Shown one piece after another: positions 35,911 to 45,400 of a stretch of DNA of 64,000 nucleotides (the stretch's first letter is position 1; the number at the start of each line of letters is the position of its first letter). The notes below the pieces were generated by a model, which saw nothing but the letters and a program-made list of their open reading frames with translations, made no database searches and was not told the DNA's origin. This DNA is from Pseudeuparius sepicola (lineage: Eukaryota; Arthropoda; Insecta; Coleoptera; Anthribidae), in assembly GCA_963920635.1 (NCBI GenBank), contig OY987298.1, forward strand, positions 150,510,257-150,574,256, written 5' to 3'. Made by a program: the position numbers and the translations under genes.

Positions 35911-37120
35911 TGTGCATCGCACCCCAACCTATGATGAATCTATTCAACGTTTAGAGAAGCGCACCTATTACCCATTTGTAAAGTCATTTAGGAATAATGA
36001 TACTGTGGAAATAACCATTAATCAGGGTGATGCATGGTTGTTGATGTACGATGCGTCGATTTTTGTCAAAGGTACAGTGGCTAAGAAAACCGGTGCTGGA
36101 CAATGCAAACTAGCCAACAACGGTGCCGCATTTCTATTCGATTCAATTTCTTATGAACTAAATGGCAAGGAAGTAGAAGTAGTGAGAAACCCCGGAATTG
36201 TGAGTACGATCAGATCGTATCTTTGCTATACTGCTAATGACGAAAAATGCATGTCAACAGCAAGCTGGGTTGGGGTTAATAAATCTTTTGCTGTTAACAA
36301 TGATGGAACATTCAATGTAAGAATACCGCTAAAACATCTGTTTGGAATATTCAACGATTATCAGATGGCAATTTGTGGTAAACAAACAGTGAGACTAATA
36401 CGAGCTCGAAATGATAACAATGCCTTATTACTAACCCAAGACGCTGCAAGACCAGATCCTGCCATAACTGCAGAAATAACAATTTCCAACATTGAATTAA
36501 AGGTTAAACATATTCAGCCGAATGATATCATTAGATTGGATCTGCTTAAATCTATAAAAATTGATCGTCCAATTATAATGGCGTTCCGAAAATGGGAGCT
36601 ACATGAATTGCCAAATCTTACTGTAAACTCCCAAAGGGAAATATGGGCCGTAAAATCGTCAGCAGCCGCGTCAACTCCTCGGTACGTCATAGTTGGATTT
36701 CAGACTGATCGCAATGATAATTCTAAAAAAAATCCCACGTCATTTGATCACATAGATGCGACTGATGTAAGATTAATTGTAAACGGTGAATATTTTCCAT
36801 TCGAACGTCAGAGATTGAATTTTGCTGCTAACGACTTTTTGGAGGCCTATCACAACTATGTGGAATTTTATCCGAGTTACATGAATGCAATGGAGAGTCG
36901 CCCGCTACTTAGCTATGCAGATTACAAAAATAATGCAACCCTGTTTGTAATTGACTGTTCTCGCCGGAATGAATCTATAAAAATAAACACAGTTGATGTT
37001 AAGTTGGACATAGAAAATAGTGATGGATTTCCTGATAGAACTCGAGCCTACTGCATAATTGTGCATGACTGTACCATGGAGTATTTACCTTTAAGTGAAA
37101 CTGTACGAGATTTAATGTAG
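35885..37120 (+). CDS. major capsid protein, double jelly roll
   Basis: 411 residues from the ATG at 35885; a TTG six bases upstream is not needed. The N-terminus (VHRTPTYDESIQ), a WLLMYDASIFVKG strand region, and AAFLFDSISYELNGKEVE followed by RNPGIVSTIRSYL match insect Polinton capsid proteins annotated as double-jelly-roll. The length suits two beta barrels. It would trimerise into the hexagonal capsomers. No stop or frameshift. The upstream TATAAAAG at 35722 is the likely promoter; a TATATATAAAAG box just after its stop drives the next gene. Confidence 0.9.
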   Translation: MSLTPQVFNVHRTPTYDESIQRLEKRTYYPFVKSFRNNDTVEITINQGDAWLLMYDASIFVKGTVAKKTGAGQCKLANNGAAFLFDSISYELNGKEVEVVRNPGIVSTIRSYLCYTANDEKCMSTASWVGVNKSFAVNNDGTFNVRIPLKHLFGIFNDYQMAICGKQTVRLIRARNDNNALLLTQDAARPDPAITAEITISNIELKVKHIQPNDIIRLDLLKSIKIDRPIIMAFRKWELHELPNLTVNSQREIWAVKSSAAASTPRYVIVGFQTDRNDNSKKNPTSFDHIDATDVRLIVNGEYFPFERQRLNFAANDFLEAYHNYVEFYPSYMNAMESRPLLSYADYKNNATLFVIDCSRRNESIKINTVDVKLDIENSDGFPDRTRAYCIIVHDCTMEYLPLSETVRDLM

Positions 37121-37125
37121 ATCCG

Positions 37126-37137
37126 TATATATAAAAG
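37126..37137 (+). promoter_or_regulatory. TATA box of the membrane-protein/IAP pair
   Basis: TATATATAAAAG, with an arthropod initiator-like TTCAGTT near 37155 and the ATG at 37171. Confidence 0.65.
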
Positions 37138-37170
37138 AACATTTACTGATACATTTCAGTTATAATCAAG

Positions 37171-37596
37171 ATGTTGCTGAGTTTGGGTCACATTATTTTG
37201 TTCTCATTAATAAATAATGTGTTCTATATTTACAACCCTGAAGATGCTAAGGTATCTATTTGCGAACAGGATAAAAGATGTTTCCCATTTAAAACGGTAG
37301 TTGAAAAAATTTCGGTAGCAAGACTGCCTAAAAATGCTACTCAGTTTAAACTTCGAGCAGTATTCCAAAATCATACGATTGCTGAAAGTGTGTGGAGGGA
37401 GGTCCCACCTTCCACCACGCCCACAATGGCCACACCCAGAGACCTCAGTCAAGAACAACATATAAAAGACCTCGCTTTCGTGCCACTAATTTACTACATT
37501 ACTATATGTTCTTCATTGCTAGTAGCAAAATTATTTATTGAAATAGTAAGAGTATTACTGAATGAGCGATGGAGCATAATTACGAGAGTCTTATAA
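37171..37596 (+). CDS. small membrane protein, unknown role
   Basis: 141 residues with a hydrophobic N-terminus (LLSLGHIILFSLI) that looks like a signal peptide. The outer part of about 80 residues has two close cysteines (SICEQDKRCF) and NAT/NHT glycosylation sequons. A transmembrane segment (about 104-130: PLIYYITICSSLLVAKLF) is followed by a short basic tail, so type I topology is likely. It has its own TATA box and overlaps the IAP gene by 28 nt. It may act in envelope, entry or release functions, but nothing identifies it as a fusion protein. Confidence 0.65.
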   Translation: MLLSLGHIILFSLINNVFYIYNPEDAKVSICEQDKRCFPFKTVVEKISVARLPKNATQFKLRAVFQNHTIAESVWREVPPSTTPTMATPRDLSQEQHIKDLAFVPLIYYITICSSLLVAKLFIEIVRVLLNERWSIITRVL

Positions 37597-37991
37597 GAAC
37601 GTTTGAAAACTGGTCAAGCCCCCTATCATCAGAGAAGCTTGCCCGAGCAGGATTTTTTTATACGAATTACGAAGATGTTGTCCGGTGTCCATTTTGCAAT
37701 ATTGAAGGATATAAATGGGAAAAGGATGATGATCCATGGCAAGACCATGCTAGCTGGAGTCCCAGTTGTCCATTTATTAAAGGTGAAATCAAGCCTGTGG
37801 ACATCCCACCTGAAAAAGTAAATAACACCAATCCAGACTTTTTATGTATAGTATGCTACTGCAGAAACATAGAAGTCTTGCTGGTTCCATGTGGACATTT
37901 GGCATGCTGTATGAGTTGTGCAAACTCCATGGAGAATTGCCCGCTGTGTAGGAGTATTGTGCAGCAGAAGATTCGAGCTTACATGCCTTAA
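37569..37991 (+). CDS. iap: inhibitor-of-apoptosis protein, BIR-RING
   Basis: 140 residues. One BIR domain (about 8-72) has the full zinc pattern C-x2-C-x16-H-x6-C (CPFC ... WQDHASWSPSC). A C-terminal C3HC4 RING (about 92-127: CIVC ... PCGHLACC ... CPLC) predicts E3 ubiquitin-ligase activity. This is the short viral/insect IAP architecture seen in baculoviruses, where it blocks caspase-driven cell death. Both zinc sites are complete and the frame is intact. It starts within the end of the membrane-protein gene and is followed by AATAAA near 38015. It was probably captured from a host. Confidence 0.92.
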   Translation: MEHNYESLIRTFENWSSPLSSEKLARAGFFYTNYEDVVRCPFCNIEGYKWEKDDDPWQDHASWSPSCPFIKGEIKPVDIPPEKVNNTNPDFLCIVCYCRNIEVLLVPCGHLACCMSCANSMENCPLCRSIVQQKIRAYMP

Positions 37992-38067
37992 ATGTATTGT
38001 AATAGTTGTAGAAAATAAATATTCTTAATCGAAAAACTGTTTATTATTTACATCCCGATAGGTATAT

Positions 38068-38787
38068 ATGCATCAAGCATACGCTATCTTATTAGATGTA
38101 TACAAGATGCGTATCGAATCACATCAACTATCTCTACCAATCGAAAATCTAGATTTTGCTCGAAGTGAGAAATCTAAACATGGCGTACTCTTACCAAATT
38201 CAATTAGAGCAATATTTTGCGGTCCTAGCGGTTGTGGTAAAACAAACAGTCTGCTTAGTTTAATATTCAACGAGAATGGCTTAAAATTTAAGAACATCTA
38301 CCTTTACAGTAAATCTCTATACCAACCTAAATATCAGTTACTACAAGACGTGCTTAAAGAAGCAAAATGTGTTGGATATTTTCCATTTAGCTCAAACGAT
38401 GACGTCATTGCACCAACAGAGGCTAGAGAAAATTCAATTTTTATTTTCGATGATGTGGCTTGTGGGACACAGGAAAAAATTAGAGAATATTACTCCATGG
38501 GTCGTCATAAAAATATAGATGCTGCATATCTCTGCCAGACATATTCAAAAATACCTAAGCAATTAATACGAGACAATTGTAATGTAATCGTTTTGTTTAA
38601 ACAAGATGAGGTAAACCTTAGACATATTTATGAAGAGCACGTATCACCAGATATCTCATACGGTGATTTCAAGAATCTCTGCTCGCTTTGTTGGAATGAT
38701 AATTTTGGAACTCTAGTTATTGTTAAAGATTTCAATATGAATGAGGGACGCTATAGAATAGGTTTTGATAGGTATATAAAGTTATGA
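38068..38787 (+). CDS. FtsK/A32-type genome-packaging ATPase
   Basis: 239 residues. Walker A is GPSGCGKT (52-59), Walker B SIFIFDDV (Asp 128-129), and a later YLCQTYSKIPKQLIRDN carries the sensor-like glutamine of the HerA/FtsK family. It pumps the genome into capsids in Polintons and related viruses. A TATATA box overlaps the start region; an internal ATG at 38107 is an alternative start that still keeps all motifs. The stop overlaps the next ATG (ATGA), so co-expression is likely. Confidence 0.92.
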   Translation: MHQAYAILLDVYKMRIESHQLSLPIENLDFARSEKSKHGVLLPNSIRAIFCGPSGCGKTNSLLSLIFNENGLKFKNIYLYSKSLYQPKYQLLQDVLKEAKCVGYFPFSSNDDVIAPTEARENSIFIFDDVACGTQEKIREYYSMGRHKNIDAAYLCQTYSKIPKQLIRDNCNVIVLFKQDEVNLRHIYEEHVSPDISYGDFKNLCSLCWNDNFGTLVIVKDFNMNEGRYRIGFDRYIKL

Positions 38788-39722
38788 GAAGCACAATACG
38801 CTTATTATTAATCGAGATGTCGATGCAAGAACAGATTCAAGAAGCGCAGCGCGCAAAGAAAATCAGTGAACTAGCTCGAACGATTAGAAAAAAATACACC
38901 GCCTTAAAAATAGGGAAATTTGATGAGAATGAAACTTTACAAAAAATTTTCAAACCTGTGACAAGCTCTCTAGCAAATTTACAAGTTAAGCAAGAATTAA
39001 AACCGGAAGTAAAACCGAAAGTTGAACCAAAAGTTGAATCATTTATGGAAAAGTGGCGCGAGTCGTTGAAAAGTCCAATTGCACTTTTAGGAGAAATGAA
39101 TGAAACGTTAAATGATGTTGAGAAAGGAATTGACAAAGTGTACAGGCATTTTGATACTGTGTATCCTAAAGTATCTATACCATGTATAACAGACTTTATG
39201 GCTAATTCACTTAAAATCGATAGGACATATGGTCCTAAGTATGACGAAACTAAATCAGTATGGATGCTAGGAAATAAATATATCGATTTTGAAAAAACGT
39301 CTGGTGATATAATCATCAACAATAGCCGATTCGCGGGAACTGATGGTCTCTACCAGCTAATTTTCTATAATAATCCAGAAGGTACTGATGATGATTTGAA
39401 AAGTTACAGAGATATTTTAAATCTCACTGGTGCTCATCTTACTTCAAACGGACGATTAAAACATAGCTACAAAAATAAGTATTCTAATATTATTAAACCT
39501 CTTATGAAGGGCCCGGTGGCTACCTCCACACCTGTAAAGGGTTCTGGCATGCATCTTAAGTATAACACAAAACCTGTGGAATATGTTTACTGGGATGATC
39601 CTAATGAACTTGTGGACAGGTTAAGGTTATTAATAGCATCAAAAGATGCCGGAAATACTTCCCACGAAAACGAAATAACAGCAATAATCAATGAATTGAA
39701 AGAAGCAAAAATTATTCTCTAA
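38784..39722 (+). CDS. conserved Polinton protein, PY/DUF8207-like
   Basis: 312 residues, overlapping the ATPase stop. The N-terminal third is coiled-coil and basic, followed by a KPEVKPKVEPKVE proline-lysine linker. The middle has YGPKYDETKSVWMLGN and GTDGLYQLIFYNNPE blocks. The end has a YVYWDDPNELVDRLRLL block with a helical tail. This layout recurs in insect Polintons next to the ATPase and I recall the DUF8207 label for the middle region. A virion core or packaging partner is plausible by position only. Confidence 0.75.
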   Translation: MRSTIRLLLIEMSMQEQIQEAQRAKKISELARTIRKKYTALKIGKFDENETLQKIFKPVTSSLANLQVKQELKPEVKPKVEPKVESFMEKWRESLKSPIALLGEMNETLNDVEKGIDKVYRHFDTVYPKVSIPCITDFMANSLKIDRTYGPKYDETKSVWMLGNKYIDFEKTSGDIIINNSRFAGTDGLYQLIFYNNPEGTDDDLKSYRDILNLTGAHLTSNGRLKHSYKNKYSNIIKPLMKGPVATSTPVKGSGMHLKYNTKPVEYVYWDDPNELVDRLRLLIASKDAGNTSHENEITAIINELKEAKIIL

Positions 39723-39735
39723 CGTTATTTATAAG

Positions 39736-40098
39736 ATGCCTTTAAACAAGTTCGGACGTGTTTCAAGGACTATTCCTTACTCGTTGAATGACGGGGATTA
39801 TGATTTGAAAACCCGCAGACTGTGCAACGTTAATTATCCGATTAGCAGCAATGATGTTGTGACAAAGCAATATGTTGACAAACAAATGAATGAGGCATTC
39901 AAAACTTTTAACGTCACGCTCGAACAACATGATGTTAATATTGAGAGTAGCGTGAAAGACGCTTTGGAGAAAGAGATCGATGAAATAAGAAAATTTGTTA
40001 AAATTGTTGAAGAATGTTATTTAAAAATGGTTGGTGAACAGTCCGGGCCAAATCCCAAATTATTAGACAGATTTGTCCCTATAGATCATTCAAGTTAG
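39736..40098 (+). CDS. fibre-like protein 1
   Basis: 120 residues. It begins with MPLNKFGR, has the motif RRLCNVNYPISSNDVVTKQY followed by VD (about residues 29-50), and ends in a predicted coiled coil. The R-L-x-N-V-x-x-P...D..TK.YVD motif is like the shaft/neck repeat of phage tail-fibre trimers. The downstream neighbour is a paralogue with the same start and motif. A TTATTTATAAG box lies just before the start. A receptor-binding or vertex-spike role is inferred from the motif. Confidence 0.65.
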   Translation: MPLNKFGRVSRTIPYSLNDGDYDLKTRRLCNVNYPISSNDVVTKQYVDKQMNEAFKTFNVTLEQHDVNIESSVKDALEKEIDEIRKFVKIVEECYLKMVGEQSGPNPKLLDRFVPIDHSS

Positions 40099-40105
40099 TT
40101 AAAAG

Positions 40106-40504
40106 ATGTCCTTAAACAAGTTCGGACGTGCCTCGAAATCAAGGAGCAGGTCTTGCCCACCTGTTTACACATTAAATTTGACTCTAGAAGGAAACTATGA
40201 TTGTAGCAACCGCAGACTGAGCAACGTTAATCACCCGATCGATGAAAGCGATGCCAGCACAAAACAATATGTCGATGAGGGGGTCATTCATACATTACAA
40301 TATTTTTACACAAATCTTAAACAGCATTCTGATGAATGCGATCTTCATATTCGCAACACAATGATAGACAATTTCCAAGATAAGATCGATGAATTGAGAG
40401 AGTTGGTTAAAACTATGGAAGATTATTATTTAAAAATAACTGGTAAGAGCATGCAATCCTTACTATCTCTCAGACTTGCAGAGATCCTTGAGGGTGGAGC
40501 ATAG
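40106..40504 (+). CDS. fibre-like protein 2, paralogue
   Basis: 132 residues, 7 nt after protein 1. Shared features are M-LNKFGR at the start, RRLSNVNHPIDESDASTKQY in the motif region, and a helical C-terminus (EIDEIRKFVK versus KIDELRELVK). It has an extra arginine/serine-rich insert after the start. Tandem duplication with divergence suggests two spike variants or a hetero-oligomer. The next gene starts 2 nt after its stop. Confidence 0.65.
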   Translation: MSLNKFGRASKSRSRSCPPVYTLNLTLEGNYDCSNRRLSNVNHPIDESDASTKQYVDEGVIHTLQYFYTNLKQHSDECDLHIRNTMIDNFQDKIDELRELVKTMEDYYLKITGKSMQSLLSLRLAEILEGGA

Positions 40505-40506
40505 TC

Positions 40507-41433
40507 ATGCATAGTAAAGAAAAAATTCAAGTAGTTAAGGAATTACATAAACCAGCGCGAAAAAATTATCCACGTCGTCGAACTATCATTAAAGGTTTAG
40601 ACGATTTGTGGCAAGCTGATCTTGCGCAGTTAGATCAGTATGCTAGTCACAATAATGGCTTCAAATTCATACTGGTTGTAATCGATTGCTTCTCTAAATT
40701 TGTTTGGTGCAGACCGCTCAAATCCAAGTCTGCCGAAGATGTTACCAACGCCTTTGCTGATATCCTATCGGGAACTCGAAAGCCTCGCAACCTTCAAACT
40801 GATCAGGGCAAAGAGTTTTATAACTCTAGATTTCAAAATTTGATGCGAAAATTCAAAATTAGTCATTACAGCACTTTTAGCATCACGAAAGCCGCCATGG
40901 CCGAGAGAGTAATACGAACTCTAAAAGAGCGATTATTTAAGTATTTTAGTCTAAATGGTAAATTTAAATGGGATGATTATTTGCCTACGCTAGTTGCCGA
41001 GTATAATAACAGAAAGCATAGAGTGATTCAGATGAAACCCAACCAAGTTAATAAAAGTAACGAACAATATCTGCTTAAAAAAGTGTATAGTCACGTGAAG
41101 ATTTTCAGAGGTAGTAAATTGAAGGTTGGAGATATTGTGAGAATAAGTAAAGTGAAACACGTATTTGCCAAAGGATATATGCCTAGTTGGAGTACAGAAT
41201 TGTTTAAAATAAGCAAAGTACAAATTACCAACCCGCCTACATATCTTCTAGAGGATTTAAATGGAAGTCCTATAAAGGGCGGGTTTTACCGCGAAGAATT
41301 GCAAAAAACTGAACATCCCGATGTCTACCTGGTTGAAAAGATTCTTCGTAGAAAGAGGGGGAAGGTGCTAGTACGATGGTTGGGCTTTGATAAAGACCAT
41401 GACTCGTGGATCTCTGAGTCAAACGTCGTGTAG
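40507..41433 (+). CDS. retroviral-type integrase with chromodomain
   Basis: 308 residues. The core shows D38 (WQADLAQ), D99 (LQTDQGKEF) and E133 (AAMAERVIRTLKE), the DDE triad, here with 33 residues between the last two. An SH3-like KVGDIVRISK region follows. The C-terminus (about 268-308: DVYLVEKILRRKRGKVLVRW) is a chromodomain, which could steer insertion to marked chromatin. A clear N-terminal HHCC zinc site is not visible, as often in Polintons. It would make the 6-bp staggered cuts seen at the element ends. Intact. Confidence 0.95.
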   Translation: MHSKEKIQVVKELHKPARKNYPRRRTIIKGLDDLWQADLAQLDQYASHNNGFKFILVVIDCFSKFVWCRPLKSKSAEDVTNAFADILSGTRKPRNLQTDQGKEFYNSRFQNLMRKFKISHYSTFSITKAAMAERVIRTLKERLFKYFSLNGKFKWDDYLPTLVAEYNNRKHRVIQMKPNQVNKSNEQYLLKKVYSHVKIFRGSKLKVGDIVRISKVKHVFAKGYMPSWSTELFKISKVQITNPPTYLLEDLNGSPIKGGFYREELQKTEHPDVYLVEKILRRKRGKVLVRWLGFDKDHDSWISESNVV

Positions 41434-41449
41434 AGCTTCAAGTGTTAAG

Positions 41450-42082
41450 ATGGTTGACAGCGGCTATGAAACCGATGGTAGCGACCATGAAGAAGTAAAC
41501 AATGTAAGCGAAGATTCTCTGCTTCTATCATCATGCTTCACATTACCTACATATATTATTAATAATGGTTTGAGCATTATGAGATATTTCAAACCCCAAG
41601 TTAATATCCGATCAACAGTGCGACGAAATGTGATTTCGCTGGACTATTTGGAGTGGAAAGAATTAGTGAATAATTTAAACAACTTTACCAACAACCTGGG
41701 TACCCCGATGTTCATCAGATTTGACGATATATTGTTAAGAACCATGTTGACTGCAGATGGAAATCAACGAGTGTTGCTTGCAAAATATGGTGTTAGCCAA
41801 TGGTTTTCCATAGCAGAGGTTTTCGAGCTACTAAATATCGCACCATATGTGACTTTAAGGATGAGCTTTTTGATTAATTTTGAATTGTATGATTTTTACC
41901 TTAATTTTTTAGATAAGGTCAATGAATTATTAGTACGTAGTAACTATGCCATAAATGTAATGGAAATTGTATTTTTAATGTGCAATGCGGTATGTAGCAT
42001 GGAAACATATTGCATTTTTGAACTGTACTCTTATTATAATCAATTTTTGTTAGCAGACTTGTATAGAAGAAGGTTGGAATAA
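41450..42082 (+). CDS. unknown Polinton protein, 210 residues
   Basis: The ATG at 41450 is chosen because it follows the integrase stop; the frame is open further upstream only from non-ATG codons. An acidic N-terminus (YETDGSDHEE) precedes a leucine- and tyrosine-rich helical region (WFSIAEVFELLNIAPYVTLR; MEIVFLMCNAVCSMETYC). No catalytic motif is visible. An AATAAA signal overlaps the stop. It is the last rightward gene before the convergent point. Confidence 0.6.
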   Translation: MVDSGYETDGSDHEEVNNVSEDSLLLSSCFTLPTYIINNGLSIMRYFKPQVNIRSTVRRNVISLDYLEWKELVNNLNNFTNNLGTPMFIRFDDILLRTMLTADGNQRVLLAKYGVSQWFSIAEVFELLNIAPYVTLRMSFLINFELYDFYLNFLDKVNELLVRSNYAINVMEIVFLMCNAVCSMETYCIFELYSYYNQFLLADLYRRRLE

Positions 42083-42138
42083 AGCACTGATTAAAAAATA
42101 TGACTTTTATTTTACAATATTTTTATTTTACAACATTT

Positions 42139-42351
42139 TTATTCCGGGCCAATCCTGGGATTTCTTATGATCATCGACGGCTGATTGTTGATATGTCGGT
42201 AATACTCTTCCCAATTGATTTCAGGCACATGTCCCAACTGTCGCCGACACTTCACCAGATGATTCTGCAGTCGACTTCTCCGTACCATGTGGCTGGCAAT
42301 GTAGGGGCAGGGCACCATGTCTGATTCGATCTGAATGGTCTGGTTGTACAT
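42139..42351 (-). CDS. CHHC zinc-finger protein, GTSF1/U11-48K type
   Basis: 70 residues. It contains one finger with exact spacing C-x5-H-x9-H-x3-C (CPYIASHMVRRSRLQNHLVK then C), about residues 15-36. That is the CHHC class found in GTSF1/Asterix (piRNA silencing partner of Piwi), U11-48K (minor spliceosome) and TRM13. After the finger comes a WEEYYRHI segment and a short tail. A TATATATAA box lies upstream (42409-42417). The downstream neighbour on the opposite strand converges on it. A role in touching small-RNA or RNA-processing machinery is inference from the fold. Confidence 0.8.
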   Translation of the reverse strand: MYNQTIQIESDMVPCPYIASHMVRRSRLQNHLVKCRRQLGHVPEINWEEYYRHINNQPSMIIRNPRIGPE

Positions 42352-42408
42352 GTTGCTGCGAACTCTTGTTACAAGTTTTCAGACTGCAGAATGAGCTCGA
42401 TGTCTCGG

Positions 42409-42417
42409 TTATATATA
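42409..42417 (-). promoter_or_regulatory. TATA box of the CHHC gene
   Basis: TATATATAA on the minus strand, about 58 bp before the ATG at 42351. Confidence 0.55.
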
Positions 42418-42489
42418 CAAACTGGGCGGTGGGACGTCAGGGGTGGGGGGGCTACAAGAGAATGAAACACTATTTGTAAAATATATTTT

Positions 42490-45400
42490 TTATTCATCCA
42501 CACGTACATCTTTATGACCCCAAGGAAGGGTTGAAACACTATCAACTAAATATCGCTTATCGTCAAATGGATTTAAACCAATCTTAGATTGACTTATGCT
42601 AAAGACGTTATGAGAAAACGATCGTATAGATCGTTGATTTACAATTTTCTCTGTCTTATCGAATAAACAATCGAAATAATCTTGATACGTTATCTGCTTC
42701 GCTACAACACTACCTCTAACCTTTGGATTTTTTAACACACAAATTTTTTCCTTGAACCTTATAAGTATACATTTTAGATCTAAGTCCAACAAAATGTGTT
42801 AAAATACGACCATTTAATTCGTCCTTCATCAGTCCTGGCACCTTCTTATTTACAAGCGGAATTCCATATTGATTATCTGCAGGATAGTCACTAGTGTCAA
42901 ACCGATGAATATGATTCTTAATTACATCCTCGAACATGTCCTCACAGCGGATTTCGTAAACTAAACTATCAGTATCAGTATATAATAATAAGCAGTTAGT
43001 TGGTGAAAATGTTTTCAACATAAAGTCATAGTGAAATTCGTAAACACAGGTTTTTGATATGTCCAGAATAGACATCCCAACGTACAGAGGTTTATCAAAC
43101 ATAATATTTGTCTTATTTAATTCGACACTTATTAAATTCTCTTCAAAAATTATCCTATGTCTAAAACGAGGGCTAGAAATTAAATTTTTGGCGCCGTATC
43201 TACCCTCCCACGTCCTTAATAATCTCACAATCCTATGTTTTCTAACATTTTGCATTGTTTTGCCGTAGATTGCATTATTCATTAGTTTTATTATATTTTT
43301 TTCAAAATATAATGTTGTCACAGTTCTTAAGTGGGTATTGAGTTGTATATAGGGAGCTAACCAGGTAGACTGCTTAAATTTCAAAACTTTGTGAATTTTT
43401 TTCAGAATTAAACCATGTTGTAAAGCTTGCTTAAGCGCTCTATAATGAATCACATAATTCTTCTTATCATCGAGAGTGGTCATGAGCTTTTTTATTTTGG
43501 AACCTGGAGGTTTACGATGTTCAGGTGCGAAAGGAAGATCTTTATGATGGTCATGAAGATGATCGGGATACGACAAATCCACTTCTAAAATATATCCTTC
43601 ATCGGCATTGTCAGCAACCTTGGTGACGTCAGTATCGTTGGAGGCCCACTCAAATCCTCCGTAAGGAAGGGGTTCACACATTGCCCAGCCATAAAGGTTG
43701 TTAACGTCCGCATAAAGAATATATTTTGATGGCATACTAGCATCATAGTTTGCCATATATTTGTTGTTGGCCTGAGAAAAGCGGTGGCTTACCTGGCTTA
43801 CCCCACCTCGAATTGCCCTCTCGAAAAACATCAGGATGTCACTATCTTGGAAGGTTTCTAATTTACATTTTGTATATCGAAGCATGCAATCCCAACTGAA
43901 TCCAGGCAAAGTATAGTACCAGGCAGGATCTAAACCGTAATTTTGAAGACAAGTCGTTCTAAAGTGTTCAAATATATCTGTGAGCAAGAGCACGTCAGTC
44001 TTTAAGTACAGATCTAAATACTCACCCAAGGTTTTTACACCAAACCTCTCCCAAATTAATTGCGCATGTCCGTAATCCTTCTCGTTAATATTAGTGTCAT
44101 TTAATTTGTTATAAAAATGTTGAATCGATGGTAATGCGGTTTCTTCCAATTTTTCCAGAGAATCGATATAATCATAACAAAAAACCCCTTTCCTAGTTAA
44201 CAAGTCAAAATTTTCGGAAGACAATCGAAATTCATTTCTAGTGTTTTCGAAACTATTTAGAGATGATGCGAGTTTGTCGAGAGGAAAGGCCAAGAACTTG
44301 AAAGAATCGATGAACCGAAATTTAATATTTGTTTCATTATCGAATACTGTAAAGCTTATATATTTTTCATTATTAACAGGAAGTAGGTTGACATGATTCC
44401 GTTTGGCAAGTTCTCGTATTATAAAGTGGCTGTCATACCCACTAAGATTGTGGAAAATGATGGGAACTACAAACGAGTTTTTATAATTTAAGTTGCACGC
44501 TTGATGTGCATAACCTCGAAACATCGATGACAGGTGACAGTGGTCACGTACAATTATGTCGTTAACATTGAATTTTTTCTCGCAAATGTGACAATTAGGG
44601 GTGGCATCTTTAAGACTTATGGCTTCATCCATAGGTTCAACAAGATTCAATTTGGATGATATAAACTTAGCAATTTCCTCTATTTGATTGGCAAACCATA
44701 TCATACAGTCTCCCCCGCGATAAGCTTTGTAGAAAGAGAGCGAGTTGTCAAAAGAGCACTTGAAATAATAACCGGCACTGAATGCTTCGTGTCTTTGATA
44801 TTTAACAGTTTTTAGGCTAGCATCAGAATCTCCGCAGGGTTTTAGCATTGCTTCAAAGTCAGCATACAGGGTGAATGGGGTGCGTTCTTTATTAACAAAA
44901 TTTTTAAATTCGATAAACTTCTCTTTGGGAAACTCGATTTTACAATTATTTATTTGCTCGCAATAAACTGTATGCTCTTCTAACTTATCTTGCGATGAAA
45001 AGTAATTTAAACATCTCTCGCATATAAATTTTCTACCGTTATGTTTACTAGACTGTTTCGAAATCAGTCTAGATAAATCTTTAATCCAACAATAATGGTA
45101 TTTTATATCAACGTGCGCATCGTCGACAGACGGTGCTTCAAAGTCGCTAGTTTTCAAAAAATAATGACTTTGAATTAGAAGTAAATTCACATGTCTATCC
45201 ATTTTATTTTTAGTTAGTCGAGCTGGAGAGGTGATAAATTGACGTGGAGTCTCACTTACCAACTCCAAAATATACACATTTATAGAAATTTCATTTAATT
45301 TTTCGAATTTCGATATTTGAGATAATTGCATTGGTAGGTCTATATCATCTAATTTAAATTTCAGCCTGTAGTGAGGATATGAATTAACCCGATCAATATG

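Noticed and set aside
38837..39322. 161-codon minus-strand ORF
   Set aside because: Shadow of the conserved Polinton protein gene.
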